DNA of 39,002 bases from an uncultured delta proteobacterium (GTDB lineage: Bacteria > Myxococcota_A > Polyangia > Polyangiales > Polyangiaceae). The notes under the pieces were generated by a model that did not search any database, was not told the DNA's origin, and saw only the letters and a list, made by a program, of their open reading frames with translations. The stretch is from NCBI GenBank assembly GCA_903906315.1, contig CAIVJW010000251.1, positions 1 through 39,002 on the forward strand. The letters are read 5' to 3'. Positions 1-7,557 of this stretch are shown here, piece after piece (position 1 is the stretch's first letter; each line of letters begins with the position of its first letter). Both the position numbers and the translations under genes were made by a program.

Positions 1-3000
1 CGCGCTTGATCGAGTCGATGCCGAGGTCGGCCTCGAGCTCCATCGGCATCGCGAGCATGTCGGCCGGGTAGCCCGTCTTCTCGGCCACGATCGCGAGCAT
101 CAGCGCCTCGAGGTCGACGGGAGTGCCGTGCGAGGCGGGTGAAGTGCCCTGCGGGGCACTCGAAGTGCCCTGCGAGGCGGTTGAAGTGCCCTGCGGGGCA
201 CTCGAAGTGGCCTGCGAGGCGGTTGAAGTGCCCTGCGGGGCGCTCGCGAGTGCCTCGCGTGGCACTACCGAGGCCCTCGCGGGTTGGTGCGAGGCCCCTG
301 CATGGGGGGTCGAAGGCCCTTGCACGGCACTCGGCACCGCCGCGCGGGGCACCTCCGGGGCCATCGCGAGGCCGCGCGAGGCCGTCGCGATCGCCACCGG
401 CGCGCCGCCGAGGATGGCCCCGAGGCCCAGGAACGACGCCTCGACCGTGTGCAGGAACGCGGTGTGCGTCTGCGCCATGGTCGAGAGATAGGCGGCGTGC
501 ACCTCGGTCGTCTGGCGCTGCGACTCCTGGTAGGCGCGGACCCACGCAAGGTGCGCGTCGCTCGGCATCGCGACGGGCGCGTGCGCGGCGGCGGCGGGGG
601 CGTAGGTCGGGGCGGCGGCGGGAGCGGGGACGTGCGTCATCGTGGGGGTGGGCGCGGCGGCGCGGGGGGCAGGGGGGGTGAGGGCGAGGGCGACGGGCGC
701 CGAAGCGACGGGATTCGGCGAGGTGACGGGCTTCGACGTCGCCGCGGGCGGCGGGGCCGGCTGCGGAGCCGACCGAGGCCCGTTCGGCTTCGGCAGCGCG
801 GCGGCGCCGCCCGGGGGCGGGTACGGCTTGCCGAGGTTCGCGCCGTTCATCGCGATCGTCATCGCGGGCTTCTTCTTCTTCGGCGTGGCGCTCGGCGGCG
901 CGTAGCCCTCCCAGAGCGGGGCGAAGTCGACGGCGACGCCGGTGGTCGCGAGGCGGCCGAGCGCCTCGTGCAGGGCCGTGACGCCGTGCTTGCCGCGGCG
1001 GTCCACGGCGATCGCGACGTGCGGGCGGCCGTCGAGGATCCTCCCGACCAGCTCGGTGAGCACCGACCCGGGGCCGACCTCGACGAACACGCGCGCGCCG
1101 CGCGCCCACATCGCCTCGATCTCCTCGACGAAGCGCACGGGCTTGGCGATCGCGTCCGACAGGTGCTGCCGGATCGCGGCGGCGTCGGCCGGGATCGGCG
1201 CGGCGTCGACGTTCGAGAAGACCTCGGCCGTCGTCTTCGCGAACGTCACGGGCGCGAGCGCCTCGCCGAACGCGACGCCCGCCGACGCGACGATCGAGCT
1301 GTGGAACGCGGTCGCGACCGAGAGCTTCTTCGCGGTCACGCCCCGCTTCGCGAGCTCGGCCACGACCCGGTCGACCGCCTCGACGCCGCCCGAGACGACG
1401 ACCTGCGTCGGGTGGTTGTGGTTCGCCACGACGACGTCGCCTCCGATCGCGGCGAGGTGCGCGCGGACTTCGTCGATCGTCGCCGCCACCGCGGCCATCG
1501 CGCCCGGCGTCTTGGCCGCGTCGCGCATGGCCTCGCCGCGCTTGCGCGCGAGGGCGAAGAAGGTCGCGTGGTCGAGGCCGCCCGCGGCCGCGATCGCGGT
1601 GAGCTCGCCGAAGCTGTGGCCGGCGCAGAGGGCGGGCCGGACGCCGGCCGCAGTGAGGACGTTGAAGAGCGCGAGGCTGGCGACGCCGATGCCGGGCTGC
1701 GCCCACTCCGTGGCGGTGAGCGCCTGCGCCTGCGCCTCGCGGTCCGCGTCGGTGAAGACCGGCCGCGGGAACACGACGTCGTGCACCGGGACGCCGTCGT
1801 ACCGGGCGGACGCGGCCTCGTCCCAGGCGGCGCGGGCCGCGTCGAACGTCATCGCGACCTCGGCGCCCATGCCGACGTACTGGCTGCCCTGGCCCGGGAA
1901 CAGGAACGCGATCTGGCCGGCGTCGCCGCCTGCCGCGTAGTGGGTGCCGGTCGGCGTCGAGAACGCCGCGTCGGGCGCCGCCGCGATCCGGGCGCGCGCC
2001 TGGCCGAGCTTCGCCGCGAGGTCGGCCGCGTCGGAGGCGACCACCGCGAGGCGCGCGCGATCGGTCGACTTGAAGGCCTCCTGCGATCGCCGCGCGACCG
2101 CGACGATCCCGTCGCCCTCCGCGCCCTTCGCGAGGTCGGCGCACTTCGCCGCGAGGCCGGCGCCCGTCGCGTCCGAGACGAGCACGAGCTCGGTCGGGAC
2201 CGTGCGCGCGCGCCACGCCTTCTTCGCGGGGCCGACGTACTCCTCGAGCGTGACGTGGAAGTTCGACCCGCCGAAGCCGAAGCTCGACACGCCCGCGCGC
2301 CGCGGGTGCGAGGCGTCGCGCACCCACGGGCGCGACCGGGTGTTCAGGTAGAACGGGCTCGACTCGATGCCGAGCTTCGGGTTCGGCCGGTCGACCTTGA
2401 TCGTCGGGGGAAGCACCTTGTGGTGCAGGGCCATGACGGCCTTGAACAGGCCCGCCGCGCCCGCGGCCGACTTGGTGTGGCCGATCTGCGACTTGACCGA
2501 CCCGAGCGCGCACCACGCGCCGTCCTTGCGGCCGCTCTCGCCGAACGCGATCTTCAGGCCCTCGAACTCGGCCGCGTCGCCGGCCTTGGTCGCCGTGCCG
2601 TGCGCCTCGACGAGCTCGACGGTGTCCGGCCCGTAGCCCGCGACCTCGTAGGTGCGGCGGATGGCGCGCGCCTGGCCCTCGGGCAGCGGCGCGTACACGC
2701 TCTTGCTGCGACCGTCAGAGGCCGATCCGACGCCGCGGATGACGGCGTACACGCGGTCGCCGTCGCGCTCGGCGTCGGCGAGGCGCTTGAGCGCGAGCAT
2801 CCCGATGCCCTCGCCGAGCAGCGTGCCGTCGGCCGCGTCGGAGAAGGGCCGGCAGTCGCCCGTGGGCGAGAGCGCCGGCGTCTTGGAGAAGCACATGTAC
2901 ATGAAGATGTCGTTCATCGTGTCGACGCCGCCGGCGATCACGAGGTCGCTCTGCCCGAGGGTGAGCTCGTTGACCGCCATCGAGAGCGCCGAGAGCGAGC

Positions 3001-3619
3001 TCGCGCAGGCTGCGTCGCTGACGCAGTTGGTGCCGCGGAGGTCGAAGCGGTTGGCGATGCGGCCGGCGACGACGTTGCCGAGCAGGCCGGGGAAGGTCGA
3101 CTCCTGCCAGGTCGGGTACTCCTTCGAGATGCGGCCGCAGATCGCCTGCGCCTCGTCCTCGGGGAGGCCGGAGTCGCGCAGCGCCTTCAGCCAGATCGGC
3201 CGCTGCAGGCGGCTCACCATCGTGCCGAGCAGCTCCTGGCCCGAGGTCACGCCGAGGATGACGCTCGCGCGGTCGCGGTTCATGGTCGCGAACTGCCCCT
3301 GCGTCGCGTCGTCGAGCACGCGCTGCGCGACGATGAGGCCGAGCAGCTGCGAGGTGTCGGTCGCGGGCACCGTGTTCGGCGGGATGCCGAACTCCATCGC
3401 GTCGAAGTCGACCTGCGACAGGAACGCGCCGCGCTTCGAGTACGTCTTGTCGGGCGCCGACGGGTTCGGGTCGTAGTAGTCCTCGGCGAGCCAGTGCGTC
3501 GGCGGCACGTCGGTCACGAGATCGCGACCGGCGAGGATGTCGCGCCAGAACCCGTGCGCGTCGGTCGACCCGGGGAACAGCGCGCTGACGCCCACGACGG
3601 CGATCGAAACCTGCGGCAT
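1..3619 (-). CDS. PfaA-like PUFA/polyketide synthase, KS-AT-ACP part (3' end beyond window)
   Basis: Type I iterative synthase of the polyunsaturated-fatty-acid (Pfa) class, cytosolic, 1206 codons visible and still open at base 1. The ketosynthase (about residues 5-460) has active-site Cys205 in DAACASS, His340 in EAHGTAT and His381 in GHTKSAAG. The acyltransferase (about 580-880) has Ser669 in GHSFGE. A long Pro/Ala-rich linker follows, ending in a heptad repeat, and then the first acyl carrier protein, with phosphopantetheine Ser1203 in GIDSIK, typical of Pfa ACPs. More ACPs, KR and DH would be expected beyond the edge. Start ATG at 3619 fits the conserved KS beginning (PQVSIAVVGVSALFPG). 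It lies 135 nt downstream of the pfaD-like gene on the same strand, so ER precedes KS-AT-ACP, the order I recall for terrestrial myxobacterial pfa1-pfa2. The product (EPA, DHA or another lipid) cannot be read from this part. Domain calls are secure; the Pfa class is likely. Confidence 0.88.
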   Translation of the reverse strand, partial: MPQVSIAVVGVSALFPGSTDAHGFWRDILAGRDLVTDVPPTHWLAEDYYDPNPSAPDKTYSKRGAFLSQVDFDAMEFGIPPNTVPATDTSQLLGLIVAQRVLDDATQGQFATMNRDRASVILGVTSGQELLGTMVSRLQRPIWLKALRDSGLPEDEAQAICGRISKEYPTWQESTFPGLLGNVVAGRIANRFDLRGTNCVSDAACASSLSALSMAVNELTLGQSDLVIAGGVDTMNDIFMYMCFSKTPALSPTGDCRPFSDAADGTLLGEGIGMLALKRLADAERDGDRVYAVIRGVGSASDGRSKSVYAPLPEGQARAIRRTYEVAGYGPDTVELVEAHGTATKAGDAAEFEGLKIAFGESGRKDGAWCALGSVKSQIGHTKSAAGAAGLFKAVMALHHKVLPPTIKVDRPNPKLGIESSPFYLNTRSRPWVRDASHPRRAGVSSFGFGGSNFHVTLEEYVGPAKKAWRARTVPTELVLVSDATGAGLAAKCADLAKGAEGDGIVAVARRSQEAFKSTDRARLAVVASDAADLAAKLGQARARIAAAPDAAFSTPTGTHYAAGGDAGQIAFLFPGQGSQYVGMGAEVAMTFDAARAAWDEAASARYDGVPVHDVVFPRPVFTDADREAQAQALTATEWAQPGIGVASLALFNVLTAAGVRPALCAGHSFGELTAIAAAGGLDHATFFALARKRGEAMRDAAKTPGAMAAVAATIDEVRAHLAAIGGDVVVANHNHPTQVVVSGGVEAVDRVVAELAKRGVTAKKLSVATAFHSSIVASAGVAFGEALAPVTFAKTTAEVFSNVDAAPIPADAAAIRQHLSDAIAKPVRFVEEIEAMWARGARVFVEVGPGSVLTELVGRILDGRPHVAIAVDRRGKHGVTALHEALGRLATTGVAVDFAPLWEGYAPPSATPKKKKPAMTIAMNGANLGKPYPPPGGAAALPKPNGPRSAPQPAPPPAATSKPVTSPNPVASAPVALALTPPAPRAAAPTPTMTHVPAPAAAPTYAPAAAAHAPVAMPSDAHLAWVRAYQESQRQTTEVHAAYLSTMAQTHTAFLHTVEASFLGLGAILGGAPVAIATASRGLAMAPEVPRAAVPSAVQGPSTPHAGASHQPARASVVPREALASAPQGTSTASQATSSAPQGTSTASQGTSSAPQGTSPASHGTPVDLEALMLAIVAEKTGYPADMLAMPMELEADLGIDSIKR
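122..250 (-). repeat. Heptad-coding tandem repeat in the PfaA linker
   Basis: Just before the ACP, the pfaA-like gene carries about six alternating 21-nt units. They encode xA(P/S)QGTS heptads (APQGTS, ASQATS, APQGTS, ASQGTS, APQGTS, ASHGT), so the true period is 42 nt as paired heptads. The frame is kept throughout. It probably forms a flexible spacer between AT and ACP. Shorter degenerate Pro/Ala-rich stretches continue toward the AT. Confidence 0.8.
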
Positions 3620-3671
3620 GAAACAGTCCTCTCGAAGTGCGACGGGGTGCTCAGAAGCGAAGCGGGGAGGG

Positions 3672-3738
3672 TCCACGGGGGCACGGAGCGCAGAGAGGCA
3701 CGAGTCGTCCTCTCCGTGTGCAATGCGTCTCCGTGGGG
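3672..3738. repeat. Intergenic imperfect hairpin repeat, copy A
   Basis: Imperfect inverted repeat in the 135-nt gap between the pfaD-like and pfaA-like genes. The left arm contains CCACGGGGGCACGGAG and the right arm CTCCGTG and CTCCGTGG, around a loop of AGAGAGGCACGAG type. It shares CACGGAG, CGC and AGAGAGG blocks with a second intergenic copy at 11269-11345, so it belongs to a dispersed family. In the RNA it could form a hairpin between the two cistrons. Its function is unknown. Confidence 0.6.
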
Positions 3739-3754
3739 AACCCTCTCCTCTGGA

Positions 3755-5383
3755 TCACGCGAGGAAGCGCGGGCGGAACTCGAAGGCGCTCGGGGGGACC
3801 GCGACGCCGTAGGTGCGGAGCTGCTGGGCGCGCGTCACGACGGCCGCGCCCTCGAGGAGGTTGCGGCCGATCTGGACGGTGGTGCGGTGCAGCGGGGCCT
3901 CGAGGAAGGATCCGCGCGCCCAGGCGTTGAACGCGCCCATCGCCGATCCGCACCAGATCTGGTAGTCGGCGCGGCGGTCGGGGTCGCCGTCGATGGCCCA
4001 GCGGCTGGCCTTGCCGAGGTACCAGCGGAAGACGAGCGCCATCTTGTGCTTGGGCTCGCGATCGGCCCGGGCGACCTCGGCCGGGTCGCGCTGCCTCCAG
4101 AACGCGCTCGTCTCGGCCCAGATGGCGTCGATGGTCGCGTGCAGCACGTCGCGCTCGAGCTTCTGGCGGACCTCGGCGGGCATCGCCTCGAACGAGGGCC
4201 ACGCGACGTACGCCTCGTAGAGCTTGAGGCCGCGGACGCCGAACATCGTGCCGCGCTTGAGGACCTGCACCTTCACGCCGAGCTCGAACATGTCGGCGGC
4301 GGGGGCCATCATCACGTCGGCGATGTCGGCCTGCGCGAGCAGGCGCTTGCCGTGGTCCGAGAGGCCGGCCTCGACGGCCGACTGGTTGACCGACCCCGTC
4401 ACCACGTACGCGGCGCCGAGGGCGAAGGCGGCCGCGACCGCGCCGGGGGTGCCGAGCCCGCCGGCGGCGCCGACGCGGATCGGGCGGCCGTAGGCCTGCT
4501 CCTCGGCGATCTGGTGGCAGAGCGTGAGGATCGTCGGCACGAGCGCGGTCAGCGTCTGGTTGTCGGTGTGGCCGCCGGAGTCGCCCTCGACCGTGAGGTC
4601 CTCGGCGACGGGCACGCGCGCCGCGAGGTCGGCCTCGGCCGGCGTGACGAGCCCCCGCGCGACGAGGCCCCTCAGGATCTCGGCCGGCGCGGGGCGGAGG
4701 AAGTGCCGGGCGACCTCGGGGCGGGAGATCTTCGCGAAGACGTGGTGCGCGCGGTGGACGCGGCCCGAGGCGTCCTGCGTGAGGCCGGTCGCGGCGTACC
4801 GCACGATCGCGGGCGTGAGCGCCATGTACGCCGAGGCCGAGACGCGCGCGACGTTCCGGCGGATGAGGAGGTCGGCGACCTTGTCCTCCTGGTCGGGCTC
4901 CTGCGGCGAGTGGATCAGGTTCACGCCCCAGGGCAGGGCGCTGCCGAGCTCGGCCTCGAGCACGTCGAGGGCCTTGCCGATGCGGTCGATCCCGAGCCCG
5001 GCGGACCCGAAGAAGCCGATCATCCCCGCGCGACCGGCCTCGATGACCATGCGCGTCGTGGCGATGCCGTTGGCCATCTCGCCGACCACGTACGGGAAGC
5101 GCACGCCGTGGACCTCGCCGAACGATCGGTCGCCGAGCCACTCGGGGTAGAGCGCGGGCAGCGTCGCGAGCAGCGGCAGCGCGCGCGCGTCGCCGGCCGC
5201 CCCGGGCAGCAGCTCGCCGCCGAACGCGACCCCGAGGCGCCCCGAGGCGCGGTCGCGGACCACGTGCAAGGGCTCCCGAACGCGCGCGATCGCGGCGGGG
5301 AGCTCGTGGGGGCCGAAGGAGGGGGCGTCGGCGCCGGCGCGCCAGAGGCCGAGCGGGGTGAGGTCGGTGGGGATGACGGACAC
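3755..5383 (-). CDS. pfaD: PfaD-like trans-acting enoyl reductase (FMN, nitronate monooxygenase fold)
   Basis: Reduces the enoyl intermediates made by the adjacent Pfa synthase, using FMN and NAD(P)H; cytosolic. It is 542 aa from GTG 5383, close to the usual PfaD length of about 540. The family features visible are the N-terminal Pfa-specific region (TPLGLWRAG), a TIM-barrel core with GFFGSAGLGIDRI, GAAGGLGTPGAVAAAFALGA and VTGSVNQSAVEAG, and a conserved C-terminal segment (GAFNAWARGSFL). Longer starts exist at GTG 5392 and TTG 5422. GTG 5383 is preferred because a weak TTGTAC-17-TAGATG promoter (5422-5394, minus strand) would start transcription at about 5387. It is followed on the same strand by the pfaA-like gene, so it is the first gene of the cluster as in myxobacteria. 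Family call is firm; the exact start is not. Confidence 0.88.
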   Translation of the reverse strand: MSVIPTDLTPLGLWRAGADAPSFGPHELPAAIARVREPLHVVRDRASGRLGVAFGGELLPGAAGDARALPLLATLPALYPEWLGDRSFGEVHGVRFPYVVGEMANGIATTRMVIEAGRAGMIGFFGSAGLGIDRIGKALDVLEAELGSALPWGVNLIHSPQEPDQEDKVADLLIRRNVARVSASAYMALTPAIVRYAATGLTQDASGRVHRAHHVFAKISRPEVARHFLRPAPAEILRGLVARGLVTPAEADLAARVPVAEDLTVEGDSGGHTDNQTLTALVPTILTLCHQIAEEQAYGRPIRVGAAGGLGTPGAVAAAFALGAAYVVTGSVNQSAVEAGLSDHGKRLLAQADIADVMMAPAADMFELGVKVQVLKRGTMFGVRGLKLYEAYVAWPSFEAMPAEVRQKLERDVLHATIDAIWAETSAFWRQRDPAEVARADREPKHKMALVFRWYLGKASRWAIDGDPDRRADYQIWCGSAMGAFNAWARGSFLEAPLHRTTVQIGRNLLEGAAVVTRAQQLRTYGVAVPPSAFEFRPRFLA

Positions 5384-5447
5384 GAGACGCACGCATCTAC
5401 ACAGCCGCAAAGATCGGTACAACCACGGGATTCCCCCGGGGATGCGT

Positions 5448-5475
5448 CGTGACCGGGCCGTGACGGAGGCGTGAC
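5448..5475 (-). promoter_or_regulatory. Triple direct repeat upstream of pfaD (candidate activator site)
   Basis: Three copies of GTCACG (minus strand; CGTGAC on plus) at 5448-5453, 5459-5464 and 5470-5475. They are spaced exactly 11 bp apart, one helical turn, and sit about 25-55 bp upstream of the candidate -35 of the pfaD-pfaA operon. This is the arrangement of a regulator binding three half-sites on one DNA face. No regulator is identified. Confidence 0.45.
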
Positions 5476-5519
5476 TCGAGGCTCGGGAGGTGCGTACGAA
5501 CGGACGCGGCTCGGAGGCG

Positions 5520-6938
5520 TCAGCGCGTCGCGTTGCTCGGGCCGAGGAACTTCGCGGTGACGGTGATCGCGGTCGAGGGGTCGGCGGCGCCGACGCGCCG
5601 GATGCGGACGGTGATCGGGAAGTCGCCGTGCAGCGATCCGGCGGCCATCGAGACGAAGACGGGCGCCGTCGCCGATCCGAACGAGGCGAGCTCGACGCGG
5701 GCGAGCGGGACGACGAACGTGGCGCCGGCCGTGGCCTCGGGCTCGATCAGGAAGGTCTCGGTGGCGTTGGTCTTGTTCACGAGGTGGATCGTGAAGGAGT
5801 TACGTACCTGGCCGCCGTCCATGACGTAGGGCAGGCCCGGCTGCCGGAAGAGGTTGGCCTCGAACTCGGTGTGCCGCCGGAACGCGAGCGTCGCGACGAC
5901 GACGCCGACGACCAGGAGCGCGGTGTAGAGGTAGAGCCGCGGCCGGAGGAAGCGCTTGGGCTTGCCGGCGAGGCCGTTCAGCGAGTCGTAGCGGACGAGG
6001 CCGCGCGGGCGGCCGATCTTGTCCATCACCTCGTCGCAGGCGTCGATGCACTGCGTGCAGCCGATGCAGTCGAGCTGCATGCCGTGGCGGATGTCGATCG
6101 CCGTGGGGCAGACGACGATGCAGCGCTTGCAGTCGACGCAGTCGCCGGCGCCCTCGGTGCCGGCCTTGCCGCGGGGCTCGCCGCGCAGCTCGTCGTAGCC
6201 GATCGTGATCGAGTCGGTGTCGACCAGGACCGACTGCAGGCGGCCGTAGGGGCAGATGATGAGGCAGAGCTGCTCGCGGAACCACGCGAAGTTGCCGTGG
6301 AGGATCAACGTGACGCTGGCGGCCCACGCGAAGGCCTCGGGGTGCGCGCCGGGGTTGCCGCGCATCATCTCCCAGAGCCGCGGCAGCGAGACGAAGTAGC
6401 CGACGAAGACGTGCGCGACGAAGATGGACGTCGCGAGGAAGAGCAGGTGCTTCACCGTGCGGCGCAGCAGCTTCTCGAGGCCCCACGGCGCCTTGTCGAG
6501 CTTGATGCGCTTCTCGCGCGGGCCCTCGGTGAGGCGCTCGATCGGGCGGTAGAGGCCCTCGAGGAAGACCGTCTGCGGGCACGCCCAGCCGCACCACACG
6601 CGCCCCGCGACGGCGGTCGCGTAGAGCAGCGTGAAGGCCGTGCCCGTGATGATGAAGAACATCAGCCAGATGTCCTGCGAGTTGAACGTCGACCCGAAGA
6701 GGAAGAACTTGCGGTGCTCGACGTCGACGAAGATCGCAGGGTGGCCGCTTACGGGGATCCACGGCAGCGCCGCCCACAGCGCGATCAGCGCGTAGAAGAC
6801 GACGCGGCGCAGGGTGACGAAGCGGCCCGAGACGTCCGCCGGGTACACGAAGGATCGCGATCCGTCGGCGTTGAGCGACCCCTGCGGCACGGTCGGCGGC
6901 AGGAGGACGGGGAGGTGCTTCTTGTCTTGGGCTGACAT
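5520..6938 (-). CDS. ccoG: CcoG/FixG-like membrane ferredoxin
   Basis: Cytoplasmic-membrane protein of the cytochrome oxidase accessory family, 472 aa, the usual length. Order: N-terminal tail, transmembrane helices from about residue 40, the CGWACPQTVFLEG motif whose CxxxCP cysteines are the proposed copper ligands, a second TM pair, two ferredoxin-type [4Fe-4S] motifs (CVDCKRCIVVCP and CIGCTQCIDAC), a late TM helix, and a C-terminal Ig-like FixG domain. Known CcoG proteins reduce Cu(II) for cbb3 oxidase assembly, but no ccoNOP genes lie here. It follows the DsrC-like gene by 59 nt on the same strand, downstream of the leftward sigma-54 promoter, so it probably belongs to the sulfur island. 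It may instead pass electrons or serve metal loading there; that is inference. ATG at 6938 is the only start that fits the family. Confidence 0.88.
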   Translation of the reverse strand: MSAQDKKHLPVLLPPTVPQGSLNADGSRSFVYPADVSGRFVTLRRVVFYALIALWAALPWIPVSGHPAIFVDVEHRKFFLFGSTFNSQDIWLMFFIITGTAFTLLYATAVAGRVWCGWACPQTVFLEGLYRPIERLTEGPREKRIKLDKAPWGLEKLLRRTVKHLLFLATSIFVAHVFVGYFVSLPRLWEMMRGNPGAHPEAFAWAASVTLILHGNFAWFREQLCLIICPYGRLQSVLVDTDSITIGYDELRGEPRGKAGTEGAGDCVDCKRCIVVCPTAIDIRHGMQLDCIGCTQCIDACDEVMDKIGRPRGLVRYDSLNGLAGKPKRFLRPRLYLYTALLVVGVVVATLAFRRHTEFEANLFRQPGLPYVMDGGQVRNSFTIHLVNKTNATETFLIEPEATAGATFVVPLARVELASFGSATAPVFVSMAAGSLHGDFPITVRIRRVGAADPSTAITVTAKFLGPSNATR

Positions 6939-6997
6939 GGGTGGGCTCGTGCGGTTCGCGCGGAGCGCGGTGGGCTCCCCGGGGCCGGTCGTTCGCT

Positions 6998-7267
6998 TCA
7001 GTCGGTCGGGAGGCCCGCGACGCGGAGGATCACCGCCTCGGCGTCGGGCGAGAAGAGGGCGCGGACCTGGTCGACGGCAAGGCCCGCGCACGCGGCGAGG
7101 TGCGCGAGGCCCGGCGCGCGGCCGGTGATCGCCCAGTGCTCGCGAGCGGACCCGAGGACGCTCCAGTGGAGCGGCCCGAGGACGATCCCCTCGCGAGCGG
7201 CGATCGCCTCGGCCAGGTCGGGGCTCCAGTCGTCGGCCGGAGCCGGATCGCGCATCGCGGCGTGCAT
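6998..7267 (-). CDS. DsrC/TusE-family protein lacking the C-terminal cysteines (RspA-like)
   Basis: Small cytosolic protein of 89 aa related to the sulfur carriers DsrC and TusE. Visible family positions are DDW near the N-terminus, LAEAIAAREGIVLGPLHW, SAREHW, then LF and AGLP near the C-terminus. DsrC and TusE end AGLPKPxxC, with the sulfur-carrying Cys as the penultimate residue. This protein stops at AGLPTD, so that Cys and the second DsrC Cys are both absent; the only Cys lies mid-protein in LAACAGLA. Within the DsrC/TusE/RspA scheme it fits the cysteine-less RspA (regulatory) type rather than a sulfur carrier. ATG 7267 was chosen because a leftward sigma-54 promoter (7281-7296) would start transcription at about 7270; ATG 7255 is an alternative. 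It is probably co-transcribed with ccoG and divergent from psrA. The homology is short but the spacing of motifs is convincing. Confidence 0.72.
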   Translation of the reverse strand: MHAAMRDPAPADDWSPDLAEAIAAREGIVLGPLHWSVLGSAREHWAITGRAPGLAHLAACAGLAVDQVRALFSPDAEAVILRVAGLPTD

Positions 7268-7280
7268 CGGGCGCTTGCTG

Positions 7281-7296
7281 AGCAACCTGCGCGCCA
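7281..7296 (-). promoter_or_regulatory. Sigma-54 promoter, leftward (DsrC-like gene and ccoG)
   Basis: On the minus strand reads TGGCGCGCAGGTTGCT: a -24 element TGGCGCG, a 4-nt gap and a -12 element TTGCT, which is consensus spacing (TGGCACG-N4-TTGCA/T). The invariant GG and GC are present. Predicted +1 is about 7270, 3 nt before ATG 7267. Confidence 0.65.
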
Positions 7297-7322
7297 GCGA
7301 CCGGCCTCGGATCCCCCTCGGA

Positions 7323-7342
7323 CACCGGATCGAAAGCCGGTG
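7323..7342. repeat. Inverted repeat CACCGG-N8-CCGGTG
   Basis: Perfect 6-bp arms separated by 8 bp in the divergent control region, about 55-70 bp upstream of the leftward sigma-54 start. It could be an activator or other regulator site; no regulator can be assigned. Confidence 0.35.
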
Positions 7343-7440
7343 CAGGGCAGCCATCCGGCCTTCTGCGGCGGGCTTCCGGCCGGGGCGGCCTCCTCCGCCT
7401 GAGAGGGGCGACGCGCGCGGCGTCGCTCCCCGCAACCAGA

Positions 7441-7479
7441 TGTTTCACCGCGCGTTGCACGTTGAAACACCTTGAAACA
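7441..7479. promoter_or_regulatory. Candidate upstream activating sequences for the sigma-54 activator
   Basis: AT-rich island between the two divergent sigma-54 promoters. TGTTTCA (7441-7447) and TGAAACA (7463-7469) form an inverted repeat with a 15-nt spacer, and a second TGAAACA (7473-7479) repeats the right arm 10 bp further on. The block centres about 95 bp before the psrA start and about 190 bp before the DsrC-like start, typical enhancer distances. The Fis-type HTH activator encoded at 14953-16359 is the obvious candidate to bind; this is inference. Confidence 0.5.
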
Positions 7480-7529
7480 AGGAGGTGCACGCGGCAGCCG
7501 TTGCACCGCCGGATCCGTGGGGGCGGCGT

Positions 7530-7545
7530 TGGCACCGTGGTTGCT
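7530..7545 (+). promoter_or_regulatory. Sigma-54 promoter, rightward (psrA operon)
   Basis: Reads TGGCACCGTGGTTGCT: -24 TGGCACC, 4-nt gap, -12 TTGCT. Only one base of the -24 heptamer departs from TGGCACG. Predicted +1 is about 7556, 2 nt before the psrA ATG at 7558. Confidence 0.75.
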
Positions 7546-7557
7546 CGGCGGGCCGTC

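Noticed and set aside
122-250. Regular repeats resembling a CRISPR array
   Set aside because: Period of 21/42 nt with no unique spacers, in frame within the pfaA-like gene.
5384-5422. TTG start at 5422 or GTG at 5392 for the pfaD-like gene
   Set aside because: They add a Cys/Arg-rich extension not expected in PfaD and overlap a plausible promoter; kept only as alternatives.
284-5452. Very long open frame (over 1700 codons) on the plus strand opposite the pfa genes
   Set aside because: Arg/Gly/Asp-rich shadow of minus-strand genes caused by high GC; no domain is recognisable and the minus strand has clear KS, AT and ER motifs.
7479-7487. AAGGAGGTG as ribosome binding site of psrA
   Set aside because: No suitable start at 5-10 nt, more than 70 nt before ATG 7558, and upstream of the predicted sigma-54 start.
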